Shown: piece by piece, positions 24,817 to 37,245 of the stretch | How the letters are laid out: the number at the start of each line of letters is the position of its first letter | Position numbering within the stretch: the stretch's first letter is position 1 | Assembly: GCF_905475395.1 (NCBI RefSeq) | Contig: NC_058337.1 | Coordinates: forward strand, 103,410,368 to 103,474,367 | Source of the DNA: Chrysoperla carnea | Taxonomy: Eukaryota; Arthropoda; Insecta; Neuroptera; Chrysopidae | Length of the DNA stretch: 64,000 nt | Direction: 5' to 3' | Notes under the pieces: model-generated | Told to the model about the DNA's origin: nothing | Databases searched by the model: none | What the model saw: only the letters and a program-made list of their open reading frames with translations | Made by a program: the position numbers and the translations under genes

Positions 24817-26116
24817 ACTTTGATTATTAATTATATATTTGTGTTGTTTTATTCCACCCGGTTTTCTTCAAAATTTTCCAACAATAAGCTACTCCAAAAT
24901 TATCCTAAATTAAAATTTAAATGAATGTAAAAAATACATATATATATTTATAAAACTGTACAATACTTGTTCCGATACAACTAAACCCCTAAGCTCTTGA
25001 AATAGACCTTAGCCTTCAGCTCACTCCCCAAAATCGAAAAATAACATGTTTCTAACTTCAATCATAACTTACTTTCATTTTTTATTTTACCTCAGAAATA
25101 TTTATAGCTTCATACTATATTCAATTACCTGAGTTGGGCGGACAAATTTTTAATATTCTTTGTTTAAATAATAATTAAATTAATATCTTTACGTGTATTA
25201 TTATTAATTATTAGTTAAGTATTTAAATAAGGTTTGTAAAAATTTTTTCTATTGTTTGTATTGGGTGTTTCAGTAATTGCACGAGCCTGCTTTAGGTATA
25301 CCTAAAACATTGTTGTGATGTGTTTAGCGTTTTCCATAATTCGATTATTAAGCTCTTCTTGTGTATTAACAGACGTAAAATACTCCTTAAGCTTATTTTG
25401 CATGAAATTTTATCTTTATTTTGTAGTAGATCGAATCTAGTGCCGTGAAATTCTGAAACAATCTGTACCTACCTATGAATAGACCTTTTTCATGAAAAAC
25501 AGATATGCTTTTATGATAATTTTTTATGAAAATATAGGTAGAGTAGAGCCTGTAACTCAAAATTTACGCATTTTTAACAATAAAAACACTATGAAAAATA
25601 TTGTTAAAAAGACAATATTTGAAATATTTTAAAACGATTTTTTTTGGCTCCATCGCACACGTGATCTGTGATGTCAATCCGATAAGCAATGACAATAAAA
25701 CAGTGTCAACAGCTGTATTAATATATCACTGTTATCAACTTTAAATGACGTCAAACCAACCTTCGTGTAACATCGTGTGTTTCCAGATCGTTTTCGCCAG
25801 TTTGAATTTTAATGATTTTCATTGTCTGTTTTCTCGGTCATATGGCTCCAAAAAAATCGGGGGAAAAATTAACCCATTTATCAAGACATTTAATTTCATT
25901 AAAAAAAAAAAAGAAAAAAAAATTTTGAAAATTGTTGGTCTATATTTTAGTAAGTCTGTAATTACTGAAAAAACCATAGACAGTAATACAATAAACTCAG
26001 CATAAATTGGCATAAATTTTGTTTACAAAGGTGAGGTTAATTTGACTTCATAAACGAAGTAAAAAATTTAAATGCATTTATTGTAATTATATAAATATGA
26101 AATTAAAAATATAGTG
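24817..26116. other. Intergenic spacer before the RSRC1-like gene
   Basis: AT-rich, with no repeat that I could match elsewhere and no convincing coding segment. A frame at 25745-26005 ends in a poly-Lys run from an A tract and looks fortuitous. The segment 26030-26116 just before the start codon is the likely 5' UTR. Confidence 0.45.
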
Positions 26117-28997
26117 ATGGGACGACATTCTAGTTCTTCAGAAGGTTCTTCAGATGATTATTATTATAATAGAAAGAGAAAGTCAAGCAAGAGAAGTAGA
26201 AGCAGGTTAGTCATTTAGAACTTATTATTGATTGACTCTATGCTATGAAACACTAAATAAAATTAAATTTTTATATTAAAGACGTTCACGTTCGTCGTCT
26301 TCACGTTCTCGCGGTACATCAACGGATGCATCGAGTTCCAGATCTAGTAGTGACTTGAGTCACAAACATTCCAATTCTAAATACAAATCATCATCAAAAT
26401 ATAAACATAAATCATCATCCAGGTTCGTATGTAGTTTGGAAACTTTTGTAAAAAAAACAATTTACAAACTAAAATATTTTGCTCATCTTTATTATTTTTG
26501 CGAAATAAATTTTATTTAAGCTATAACCTTTAAAATTAAAATGATTTTAATTAAAAATTTTCCACGTTTCTTTCGCGTTCTTTTTATTCGCGTTTTCAAA
26601 TTACACTCAATGACTTAACTTACTATACTATTGTAATTTAGTCATACTTATCTTCCCTTTCGTTCAATTAAAGAAATGCTATAATTCGTATGTTTGAAGC
26701 GTCTCACATTATTACCGGGGAATATGTTATGAAAATTTTAGAAGTATCAAAAAATCTTAACTTAATGATCTTACTCTCTAACTAATCTGATTTTGATTAA
26801 TTTTTAACTAAATAATATTTTCAGAATTAATTTGAAGCTAGTTTGGCCTAGTTTGCCTTTAATTATGTCTTCAATTTCGATAAAGCTCAGTTCATAAGGT
26901 AGTTGACCCCAAAAATTTTATAAGAAAGAATTTTGGTGACTTCGACTTGAGACATAGTAGTACAATCTCAATAATCCGACACTTTCCGGTAATCGAATTT
27001 ATGATTGCAATCCAGTGATCCAAAAATTCCAATAATCCAGCACTGTCTGATTTTTAATAGTGCCGGATTAGTGAGATTGTACTGTAACTTCAACGATACT
27101 CAAAATAAAAATTTCATTTTACTTCGAATATATTAAAAAATGTTTTTCTGATAGCCAATTGAACTGAATTTTCTTGACTTTTGGGCCCACACCACTCCAG
27201 AAAATACAAAAATGTTGTTTATTTGGCTAAAAACTCTACCTTCCAATGACATTAAACTTCAATGTGACTTCAATCCGTATGAATTTTTTTTAAAGAATGG
27301 TAGATTATATTGGAATATCGGAAAACAACGTGGATTCTTGTGGCCACCCTAAGAATTCGTTTTACAGATTGTCATTGCTAGCTTACAAAAATCGCGAAGG
27401 TAGCTTTTAGAACTATAGAAAAAATTAGGAAACTTTCTGAATCGATGATAAATTAAGCTCTCGATTAACAGTAAGTGAAGAGAATGGCCGAAAATAAATG
27501 ATAGATTTTATGTTTAGAAAAGATTCAAGATCATATTCAAGTTCTCGATATCATAGAAGTAGTTCATACTCAAAACGTAACAAAGATAAAAGACGTTCAA
27601 GATCCAGGTCAAGGTCTAGATCAACATCACGCTCACGCTACAGTAAATCAAAATCATCATCATCATCAGTGAATAATAAAAATAAAATAATATATGATTT
27701 AACATCATCCGATAATGATAATACAATCAAAATTGATAATGATAATGAGAATACAAATGAATTAGATGCAAATAAATTTTTACAATTTTCATCCACATCA
27801 TCGTCATCTCAAAATCAAAATAAAAAGGTACCGGATAATATTTTGATTGATTTAAAATCGCAAACAATACTTGTACCGAAAGTTAATGAAAATTTGGATA
27901 ATGATACAAATCTTGCGAAATGCACTATATTTCATCCAAATGTAAGTATTTTTATTTTATTGTCTTTTTTTTTGGATCTAGCAAAAAATTATAGGCCAAT
28001 TTAAATCTGTGGTAAATTTTATTACTCTACATTTTTAAATCGATGATTGTGATCAGTTTTAAAATTGAACAGACCATTTGAAGTCAAAATATCTATCCGA
28101 CAAATCATCATGGGAGAACAACGTTATCCCCTTTGACACCCAAGATACAATATGATACAAAGGCGAATCCAAAACTGAAACCAGATTAGTTTCAGGAATG
28201 TACTCTAATTGACCGAGAACGGGCAGCTATATCTGCCTTGGAAAATACGCCTATGTTAGCCTTGCTAAATATACCTGTTTGTTTTTGATTGATTTGAATT
28301 GATGAACTGTTGCTGACAATTGAGGGAGTTAGCGACCAAAATGAATCTCCTCAGGTCGAATTATGACTAAATATCTACAAAATATCAAAAAATCATATTT
28401 TTTTTAGTAACTTCCCTGGCAGTAATTGCAGAATTAACATTTTTGGCATTGTCTTGGCCTACCGAGAAGCACACCAAAAACTAATATAAAGAAATGGATT
28501 TTACACGACCTTAAATCCTTTTGGACAAACACTCATGTCTAAGACTGTGCAAAAATTCTTTTAAAAGTTCATGGAAAAAGGCTTCAGAGCGTTTGCAACA
28601 GGCGAAAAAATCATTAAAGTAAATTTACTGGCTATTGTGAAGTCAAACATAAAATCAATCTCCCAGGGAACGCAAATTGTAGATTATAGATCTTTTTGTA
28701 GATTTTATTTATTCTAAAGGTTGTTAAAGCTGTAGGGCTTCTAGAAGATTTTTGAAGCAAAGAAGGTACAATAGATCTGACCGCAGTACAAAAGATCTTT
28801 TAATGATTTTAATAAATATAAACAGTTCAAACATTGATATGTACAGGATATTTAAACAATTAACACTGTTAGTTTCCATCTTTAATTTATTATCTTTTTT
28901 TCAGTTAATGCCAAATGAGGAATATAGAATTGAAAAATGGATCAAAGACTTACATTCTTATAGACAAAAAGTATTAAAAAGTGGAACAATACAATAA
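26117..28997 (+). CDS. Small arginine/serine-rich protein, RSRC1 (SRrp53)-like
   Basis: Four exons: 26117-26205, 26282-26422, 27518-27941 and 28905-28997. Phases match (2, 2, 0) and give 248 residues. The protein starts MGRHSSSSEGSSDD, then has a long RS-rich region with RSRSRSRSRS, a Ser/Asn/Asp-rich middle, and a short conserved-looking tail of the form HPN-L-(x)n-EKWIKDLHSYRQK. Vertebrate RSRC1 has the same overall plan: an MGR-S start, an RS domain, and an HPN-L-(x)n-EKW-K-L-RQ end. It acts in pre-mRNA splicing in the nucleus. The human protein is about 330 residues, so this one is shorter and lacks an obvious coiled-coil middle. I am sure of the gene structure but only moderately sure of the name. 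AATAAA is at 29052-29057, and the next gene starts 154 bp after this stop. Confidence 0.75.
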
Positions 28998-29151
28998 TTA
29001 AAAATTTGTATAATAATAATGATATTTTAATTAAAAATCATTGATTTAAAAAATAAATAATTTTTTTTAATTATGTCGTTTTGATTTAATTATTATTAAT
29101 TAATATTTAACAAGTTGAGTATCATCATAAAATAATATTAATAATTTAAAA
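28998..29151. promoter_or_regulatory. 154-bp spacer: RSRC1-like 3' end and presumed DIPK2 promoter/5' UTR
   Basis: Only 154 bp of very AT-rich sequence separates the stop of one gene from the start codon of the next on the same strand. It holds the AATAAA at 29052-29057. Either the DIPK2 promoter is inside the upstream gene or DIPK2 has an unseen 5' exon. Confidence 0.45.
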
Positions 29152-31891
29152 ATGTTATTAAATAATAGATTCATATCAATATTTATAAAATGGCATCTAA
29201 TAATATTATTAATAAGTGTATTATTAATATACTATTTAAATAAAATCAATATAAATGAATTATTATTAATTGATAAATGTCCATTATGTTATGGTTTAGA
29301 TGATGTATGTAAATATTTTCATACAAATGAAATATATCAAACAATACATTTAAATAATATATTTAATATATTATTCTTTTTTACACATAAATATATACAT
29401 TATAATTATTATTTTAATAATTCAAATAATAAAATATTATTAAAACAATTAATTAATATTAATCAATTAAATCAATATGATAATGAAGATGTTGTTAATA
29501 ATATAAATGATTTAAATATTAATTTTAATACAATATTAATCGAAAATGAAACTATTAATTCGAAACAATTTATGTGTTTGTCCAATAATGTTACGTTATT
29601 TATTAATCATTTTGTAAATGATGATAATAATATGAATACAAGAGATCGATTAATCAATTTATGGTATACATTAGAAATGAATCCGGAACCATTAATATTG
29701 CAAGTAAGTATTGTTTATATTATTATAAAATAAAAAATGAACTAAGTACGTAGGATTCTGTTGTCTGCACTAAGTAACAAACGGTAGGCATTTTTCCACC
29801 AGAATTGTAATAAAAAGAAGCAACTTGATAGAGAAAAATTTTATTGTCGAAAGCATTATCGTATTGTATCTCGTAGAATGGGGTTTTACCCTCGGGTGGT
29901 TATTTCACGAAATGTAAGCTCTCAAAGTATTTGGTTAAGTCCCTCGTGACCCCTAATAATTTTGTCAATTTTGGTTAAATATTACTATCGACAGATTACA
30001 CAATTTTTTCCACATTGATAGCTTCGTAACTGGCTCATTTGAGGTGAAGAGTTATTTGAAACTTTTGATTCTTCTCTCAAAGAGCTTCTTCTTGCCAGTT
30101 CCGATCTTCCAGTCTAGCCAGTTCTAGATAGTTCCGGTCTTGCCATTTATCAATGGAACCCTCAAAAGGCTTAAAATTTGTATTTAATTGCTTCCTATTA
30201 TTTTCCAAATTTGTAAATTTTTTCTAATATATTGAAATCGCGGAGCAACTACCTTAAAGTTTTATAAATCTTCGGATTGTTAGCCAAACAAATCTTTAAG
30301 GACAGCCAAATGAAACATTTTGTCAAAAATTTAACTTTTCATATAACAAATCTTTTAATGACCCCTTATAGTCTGGATGTCTATCAGCATATATGATGGG
30401 CACTCTGACCATTATTACCTGGCCTATTTAATTAATTTATTACAATTATTTTATAGCTATTTAATAAAAATGATGGCTATCCAGTACCAAAATATTATGG
30501 TGCATGTGGACGTTACATAATTGTTGAAGATTGTGGTATTAAATTACATGATTATTTAAATACATATTTAATAAATATGAATTCAATTGATGGATGGTTA
30601 ACACGTGCATATATTGCATTACAATTATTGCAATCAATGAAATTATTTACATCAACACATAATTTATATCATTTATATCTATTAGATATATCTAGTGATA
30701 ATATTGTTATTGATATTCATACAAAACGTATTAAATTTATTGACTTTGAACATATTATATTAAAACAATATAATAATGATAATGATAATACGGATTTAAT
30801 GGAACATGTTTATAATGAAAAGGATTTTATTGATGATGCTGCTCATGATAATTTATTTAAATTCTCTAAATTAGATATATGTATGTATGATATTAGTGAT
30901 ATTAATTATTATGCGATATGTAAAGTAAGTACAATTTATTTTTATAATTTATTAATTGTGTTTCGAAGTTTTTTTCATTCACACTTGCAATTCCTACTCT
31001 ATGAGAAAACAAACTTTCTATTTTACCACCTACACGAAAAAATACTTAAATTCTTTTTATACCTTGTTACCTTATACTATGAAATATAAAAATGTATACT
31101 AAGTTTAGTCCCAAGTTTGTAACGCTTAAAAATATTGATGCTACGAGCAAAGTTTTGGTATAGGTGTTCATAAAATCCATTTTCGGTTGTTCATTTGAAT
31201 GTTTTTCCGTCCATCTGTCTGTCTGTCAGACAACACGATAATTCAAAAACGAAAAAAGTTACTAAGCTGAAATGATTACAGCGTTCTAAGAACGTAAAAA
31301 GTGAGGTCGAGTTCGTCATGAACAACATAGGCCAATTGGGTCATGTAAACCGTTAAAAAAAATTAAACAATTTTTGTTTCAAACATTTTTTCGTAAACAT
31401 CACTGTTTACCCTTGAGGGCGCAAATTATATAGTATATATTATATGGGAATATCAATCATGTGTGTGTGACATGTATGTATGTTTGGCTATCGAACAGTG
31501 GCTATCTGTTTTTTACCTACAATCGTGAGAGTGTTTTTTTTAAATATGCAAGCGATGAAAATATACTTTACTATTGACTGCGTGTAATTGAAATTGAAAT
31601 TGACTGCGTTCAATTTCAGATTACCTCTATTCTGTTTAAATAATAAATGTTGATTTGTTTTAGATAATATTATCACCCAAAGCACCATATCCAATGATTG
31701 AAGGGGGTCTATTATATTCAATGCCACCAATATTATTTGATGAATATCCAAATACATTTAAGTTAATTGATGAATGTATTCATTTAAATAATAATAACAA
31801 TAATAAACAACAACAACGTTATCATATTATAAATAAATTAATTAATTTATTAGAAAAGATATTATACAATGAACAATTTAATTATAATTAA
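29152..31891 (+). CDS. DIPK2: Divergent protein kinase domain 2 (DIPK2A/B) homologue
   Basis: Three exons, 29152-29703, 30457-30924 and 31664-31891, all phase 0, give 415 residues (human DIPK2A is about 430). Residues 13-30 are a hydrophobic signal anchor. CPLCYG at about 43-48 matches the conserved CPxCxG that follows it in DIPK2. Other family marks are NPEPLILQ at the exon 1/2 junction, YYGACGRYI, YLLDISSDNIVI (pseudo-catalytic loop), IDFEHI where a kinase has DFG, NYYAICK, and GGLLY-PP. DIPK2 proteins are Golgi/secretory kinase-like proteins of the FAM69/DIPK family with doubtful catalysis. The N-terminal third is unusually rich in Asn, Ile and Tyr, with long Asn-rich stretches. The gene ends 18 bp from the stop codon of KCTD9, which is on the other strand. 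Confidence 0.92.
31080..31565 (+). repeat. Dispersed repeat family B, copy 3 (DIPK2 intron 2)
   Basis: It starts near AAGTTTAGTCCCAAGTTTGT, includes CTGTCTGTCTGTC and CCAATTGGGTC blocks and a CACTGTTTACCCTTGAGGGC block. It lacks the TTAACTCAGT end seen in copies 1, 2 and 4, so it is truncated or diverged at 3'. Confidence 0.7.
31846..31851 (-). terminator. Possible KCTD9 polyadenylation hexamer lying inside the DIPK2 coding exon
   Basis: TTTATT on the plus strand reads AATAAA on the minus strand, 59 bp past the KCTD9 stop codon. If it is used, the KCTD9 3' UTR overlaps the end of DIPK2. The hexamer is frequent by chance in such AT-rich DNA. Confidence 0.3.
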
Positions 31892-31909
31892 TACTTTTAA
31901 GTTTCTTAT

Positions 31910-34900
31910 TTATCTAATTGTTTGTGACATATGTAATGGTGTTAGCATTAATTCAAATGCAGCATTCTTTAAATTAGCACCACGTAAATTAGCTTCTTGT
32001 AAATCACTACCAGATAAGTCACACCACTGTAAAATTGTAAATAAATTAATTTCAATAAATAATTTCATACTTAATTCAAAATATTCGAATTTGAATAAGC
32101 GAGAGAATAAACAATCCAAAAATTTATTATTCTCATTCAGACTTTTCTCGCTTATCCAGCTTCAATGGTAATTATATTTTCTTACTTCTAAATCAGCACC
32201 AGCTAATACAGCTGAACGTAAATCACAATTTTTTAAATTAGCACGTTTTAATGTAGCAACACGTAAATTTACGCCACCCATATTACTACCTTCTAAAATG
32301 GCATTTTTTAAATTACATCCTTCTAAATTTGCACGTATACCAGTTGGATCTTCAAAATTACTATTTTTTAAATTACAATTTTCAAAATTAGCACATAATG
32401 CTTTAACACCTATAAAAAGTAAATAAATAATTAGAAGAATAATTCAATAATCTAGCGACGAATATTTTCGATCATCTTTCGAAAACGATCATCCTCTGAT
32501 TTAGTTCAAATTTAATATACATACTCCAGCTTGAATAATTGATAAATAGCTAATATTCTAGCCACATGAAAACTGGGTGGTTTATAGATGGGGTGGAATA
32601 ACGACTAAACAAGCAACTGAAATTGATAGGGACCGAAGGCAACAAAACGTGTTAAAAACTAAAAATGTGAAATATAAAAAAATAATAATTGTCCGCCAGT
32701 AGCCACTGGCTCGAATCCCAGTTAATAATAATAACAAGAGGGATACTGCAGACGTTTTCCTAGCATCTAGATATAAAGGTCTTCTTTATCCTTCTTCAGT
32801 AAAACTCGGATGGAAAATGCATAATTATTAATTACTTAAAAAACGTTTAATGAAAAGTTCATATTGACTCCTTCAAAAATATTTTCTGGAGCAGCCTAAT
32901 TTCGATGAATATAGCTGATGGAACAGATCGAGGAGTAATAGAAAATTTCTCGATTCATAAGAGAAAATTTTCTAATTCACTTTAAATCCTCTGCATTATC
33001 TTTTAATGAATTGAAAAGAAAAATACCTCTTGTGGAAATTAATGAAAATTGATTCGAATTCAATATAAAAAACCTCAAAATCTCTTTTTTGGTTAACGTA
33101 ATCTATTTATTGCAATAGCTTAAAGGCATTTTCGAAAATTTTTGGAATCTACATAATTCAAGATGTTCATTTCTTTATTGAGTACGCAAAGAAAATTTGA
33201 AATCAATCGTATCATTTTCGGCTATAAATAGATCGGGCGATTTTATCAGAAAAAATGGAATGAGACAATTCAGTCTTGTTACGAACATGAGCTATAAATA
33301 TTCCGCATTAAGAACGGTCACTATTTGGAGTATTCAAAAGGGCGAAAAGTAGTGTTCGATTTAATTTTTTTCTGATAAAATCGATGATCTTATGTCTAAA
33401 ACTACTCAATATAAAATTTACCTAATAATTGTACATTTTCTAAATTCGAATTCGATAAATCAGCTCGTTCAAAACAACAAAATGATAAATTAGCACCATT
33501 AAATATACAATGTGTTAATATTGAATATTTAAAATTAATATTACGTAAATCTAATTTCGATAAATTAGCACCAGTTAAGTGAACACCTTGAAAGCGTAAC
33601 TCTGTTATATACGATGTATTTATTAATGTTTTAATAACATCATAACGTGTTAATACAATATTTGTTGGTTCATTTTTATTAATTTGTTCGTTTAATAATT
33701 GTTGTTCATTATTTTTATAAATTAATTCTTCAATTTGTGGTATCATTGTTTCAATATTATAATATTTACATTCAATCAATATTCCATTTAAATCATCCTG
33801 GGTTTTGTTATTGTATATAATAACACCTAGTGAGGAAAATTTACGCGTGAGAAAAGAAATCGAAAAATATTAGAGTGAAACAAGACCGACAGGTCATTAA
33901 GTACGGCCAAATATAAAGAAAAAAGTGAGTTTTTCACTCACATCACTTCAGTAAAGTCGGTTAAAAAACCGCAATTCGGATGACTTCGGCTATCTAGCAG
34001 GATACATTGTGTTTACAATGACAAATAAATAAAATGTGATAACTAATTATTATTATAATATATTTTATAAGTGACATTATCTATCCAGAACATTTAATAG
34101 GTAAGTAAATTTAATATACTATTCTTTCATATGAATTAATGTATTTTCACATTTTAACATATGAAACACGACCAGTCTGATTGGCTATATCCTTTATATT
34201 AACAAAGATACCAAACCTTTTTAATTGGAAACAGTCAAATTGTCTTAATTCTACTTAGAAATAACTTGGTGATTTGATTAAAAAAATTTTTCTATAATAG
34301 AGACTATTATTTGTTAAATACATAAAAAATTTTCATTTAAAAGCGAAATTTTTATAGAAATATAATAATCGATTCATGTTAATCTTTATTTTGAAACCAA
34401 ACGAATTTGTTTAACTATCTACTACATGCTTTTTAATTGAGATTATACATGATATTCAGAGCCGGTGGTTGAAGTTTAGTTCGAATTAGTAGTGAGTCAG
34501 GGCCCGGGAAGATGAAAATTCAGTAACATTTACGCGCGTACGTTTGTATGTGTAAAGGATACATACGATATGACAAAATCCAAATGACATTATACAGAAA
34601 AAGACGACATATATAGTGTGTCCCCGGATAGAGGTAACTATACTTGTAAATTTCCTTATTTTGCATTTTAAGAAAAAAAGTCATTCTTTATAAGAAGTTT
34701 TGCTTATTCTGAAAAGTATGTAGGTATATTAAAACTGATTAATAATGTACAGGGTAGCCAAAAATTTGGAATCACTATTTTTATTTTTGGTAAACTACCC
34801 TTCTTTTTTATAAGTTGGCGAAATGCTACTAAAAAAAATTTGCTCGCAATTAAAAATTATGACTATACAAAATATCACGAAGATTCGTGTACTATAATTA

Positions 34901-36101
34901 TAGCATCATTTTTTATTTGAACAAAAGCTGTAATTATAAAAAGCGTGAGAAAGAAAATAATAATAAATCAATGAACATGTACTATCAGAGAGTGTATTTT
35001 TTTGTGGACTAGTTTAGAAAATTAAAAAGAAAATTTATTTTCTCGGATAAACATTCACTAAGAATGGAATTGTCAAAGTTGGAAAGATCTTCTTGATATT
35101 TAGTATAGAGTCAGAATTGTTAATTTCGAGTAACTTTTTTTAGAAACATTTTGTCAACTTTTAAAAACGAAGGGTAGTTTACACACAAAAAAAAATAGTG
35201 ATACCAAATTTTTGGCTACTCTGTACATTATTAAGAAGTTTTAAATATACCTACATACTTTTCATAACAAGCAAAACTTCTTATAAAGAATGACTTTTTT
35301 TTCTTAAAATGCAAAATAAGAAAATTTACAAGTGTAGTTACCTCTGTCCGGGGACACACTGTATAGACAAAATAATATAAAAATATTGAAATAGATTTTC
35401 CAAAGTTCGTGTGGGTATTTTACCCACAGCAAGGAAAACTGAGGTCTGCAAGCGAAAAGTTATGTTATTGTTTGCCCGTTTAGTGGAAAACCAGCATTAG
35501 AGGTAGCAACAATGTTATTATTTTCAACTACTGCCAAACTATTAATCGGTCTTGTTTCACTTGTTTTTTTAGATTTTCATTTATTCCTTTACTGACCATT
35601 CCGAAGATAATTTAATATGATTTCAAAGTATGTCGGACTACGATCAATTAAATATGAACCAGTTGAATCTAATTCACTTGCTTTTAATTGTGAATTAAAC
35701 ATTCTAGCCAGCATACTGTTTGGTTCACGTTCACATAATGTACTTCGTGTTGTTGTAAAATATTTACCACCAACATTTAATTTAATCCAATTTGTATTTA
35801 TTGTGTTGTACTTACAACACTTACAATGTTTTAAGTCATCTTCTTGTGTTGATTCTTGTTTTGGTTCTTCGATTTTATTTGTTTTATTTAATGCATACAA
35901 TACATCATCGTCTCTTATCAATGATAAATCATCTATTTCACCATCAAATTTCGTATATAATGTAACATTTGGATTTGATTCAATTTTTAATTTAATACAT
36001 ATACGTTCTAGCAATTTATTAAAATTTGTATCGGTATCTTTTATCAATAATGTTTTTCCACCATCACTTTTACCCTTTTCAAATACTGTTATGCGTTTCA
36101 T
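31910..36101 (-). CDS. KCTD9: KCTD9: BTB and pentapeptide-repeat Cullin-3 adaptor
   Basis: Four exons on the minus strand: 36101-35597, 33826-33422, 32409-32186 and 32026-31910. Junction phases are 1, 1 and 0, giving 416 residues (human 389). The N-terminus ([10 protein letters not shown], then LIRDDDVLY) matches the KHA/DUF3354-like region. The BTB domain begins at about residue 105 ([18 protein letters not shown], then [11 protein letters not shown] and LNYLRNG). The second half is a run of A(N/D)Lxx pentapeptide repeats ending [14 protein letters not shown], and the protein ends [11 protein letters not shown], almost as in vertebrates. KCTD9 recruits substrates to Cullin-3 ubiquitin ligases. 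The exon 1 donor is G|GTCAGT; choosing it with the TAG|GTGTTATT acceptor restores the conserved G-VII-(x)n-L-GIL segment, whereas other choices hit stops. A Lys/Glu/Asp- and Cys-rich linker of about 25 residues precedes the BTB. Confidence 0.95.
32454..33421. other. KCTD9 intron 2, no clear repeat
   Basis: AT-rich with no coding segment. CTGGCTCGAATCCCAG at about 32706-32721 resembles a pol III B box, but no A box is seen upstream. Confidence 0.35.
34614..35361 (+). mobile_element. Foldback element family C, copy 1 (KCTD9 intron 1)
   Basis: A 748-bp element whose ends read TAGTGTGTCCCCGGATAGAG and, inverted, CAGTGTGTCCCCGGACAGAG. It is flanked by TA at 34612-34613 and 35362-35363. The inverted arms extend over a few hundred bases (AAGAAGTTTTGCTTAT, GTATGTAG, GTACAGGGTAGCC and GGGTAGTTTAC blocks recur inverted). 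The unique middle is shared with the copy at 38699-39400 in the opposite orientation. Tc1/mariner-like TA duplication; no transposase. Confidence 0.83.
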
Positions 36102-36424
36102 TCTTTTACTTTTTTTATAAATATCAGTCTTACATTATATGTTTAAATAAAATATTTAGATTTTTTTCGTGAAAAAGTTATCAAAATCTTGTTTTTGAAA
36201 ATAAACTGTGATTATTTACAAATTATTGACATTTAACTATTTGTCATCAGTTTTCAGTCTACCCACAGACTTTTATATCATATTTAATATGTATAAGTCT
36301 GTGGTTTAACCATATCTAGGACACTAGGAGTTATGCTAAAGCTCTATTTATTTAGGTGGGCTTAATCGTCCGTCATTTTGATGCTAATATCAAATTAACA
36401 AAATGTTCTCAAACACTATTTTAA

Positions 36425-36942
36425 GTTAGTATATTAAATTTAATCCCAAGTTTGTAACGATTAGAAATATTGATGCTACAAACAAAATTTTTGTATAGGT
36501 GTTCATCAAATTACCTTAAAAAAAACGAGAAGGAGTTATCGACCTGATATTTTATAGCGTGTTCCTTTTAAACCGCGACAGACAGAACAAAAATTTAAAT
36601 ACAAAAACTGTTTCTTATATAAAAATAAACATCTTTTTGGTAAATATCTTTGTTTTCCCGTGAGGGTTCAAATTAGGACAAAAAATGGAGATAGAACATT
36701 AAAGGGGTCAATAAACCCATCTGAGAACATTAAATGGGTGAAAGAGATCAATTTATGAGGGGGGGTTGGTTGTTAATTTTTTTGTTTAAAAGTTCATTTC
36801 AAATGACTATTAATCCAAAAAACAAACAAATAATCCTAGAAAAATAAATAAGAATCGTTTTGTTTTTTTTATTACATTTACACTGTCTTTTGTGTATTTT
36901 AACAATTAACTCAATCAATTTTTTATTTTCACTGGTTTTATT
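36425..36942 (+). repeat. Dispersed repeat family B, copy 4
   Basis: Starts TATATTAAATTTAATCCCAAG, carries the CCCGTGAGGGT block and ends with TTAACTCAATCAATT and TTTCACTGGTTTTATT. It lacks the GGTCAATTGGGTC block. Its 3' end is the target site of the element at 36943-37245. Confidence 0.72.
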
Positions 36943-37245
36943 TTTGGAGGGTAGAGATAAGGAGAACTATCTCTGTATATAAAAAGTGTCCATCAAAAAG
37001 CAGCAAATAAGGGTGGCGCTGCTGTAGCAAAAGTGTAAATTTTAAAAGAAGTGCTCAAAGTAATAAGAGTAAGATAAAGATCTAAACAAGTTGTTCGAGA
37101 AGGATAGAGAATTTCACATCAAACACCTCCTGCTACACAAGCGCCATTCTGGTCAATTTTGTAACTGTTATTTGCTGTTTTTAGATGGACACTTTTTTAC
37201 TTGAACTCCTATTTAAGATAGTTCTCCTTATCTCTACCCTCCATA
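36943..37245. mobile_element. TIR element family D, copy 1, with 8-bp target duplication
   Basis: A 303-bp element with inverted ends GGAGGGTAGAGATAAGGAGA (26 bp identical, with similarity continuing inward through AAAAAGTGTCCATC). It is flanked by GTTTTATT at 36935-36942 and 37246-37253. An 8-bp duplication fits hAT, P or Merlin-type transposition rather than Tc1/mariner. There is no coding frame, so it is non-autonomous. The ends are nearly the same as those of 53241-53523. Confidence 0.85.

Noticed and set aside
32700-32725. B-box-like CTGGCTCGAATCCCAG in KCTD9 intron 2
   Set aside because: There is no A box at tRNA spacing and no cloverleaf, so I could not call a tRNA or SINE.
35617-36120. 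167-codon plus-strand frame over KCTD9 exon 1
   Set aside because: It is antisense to a clear BTB domain and shows no domain of its own.
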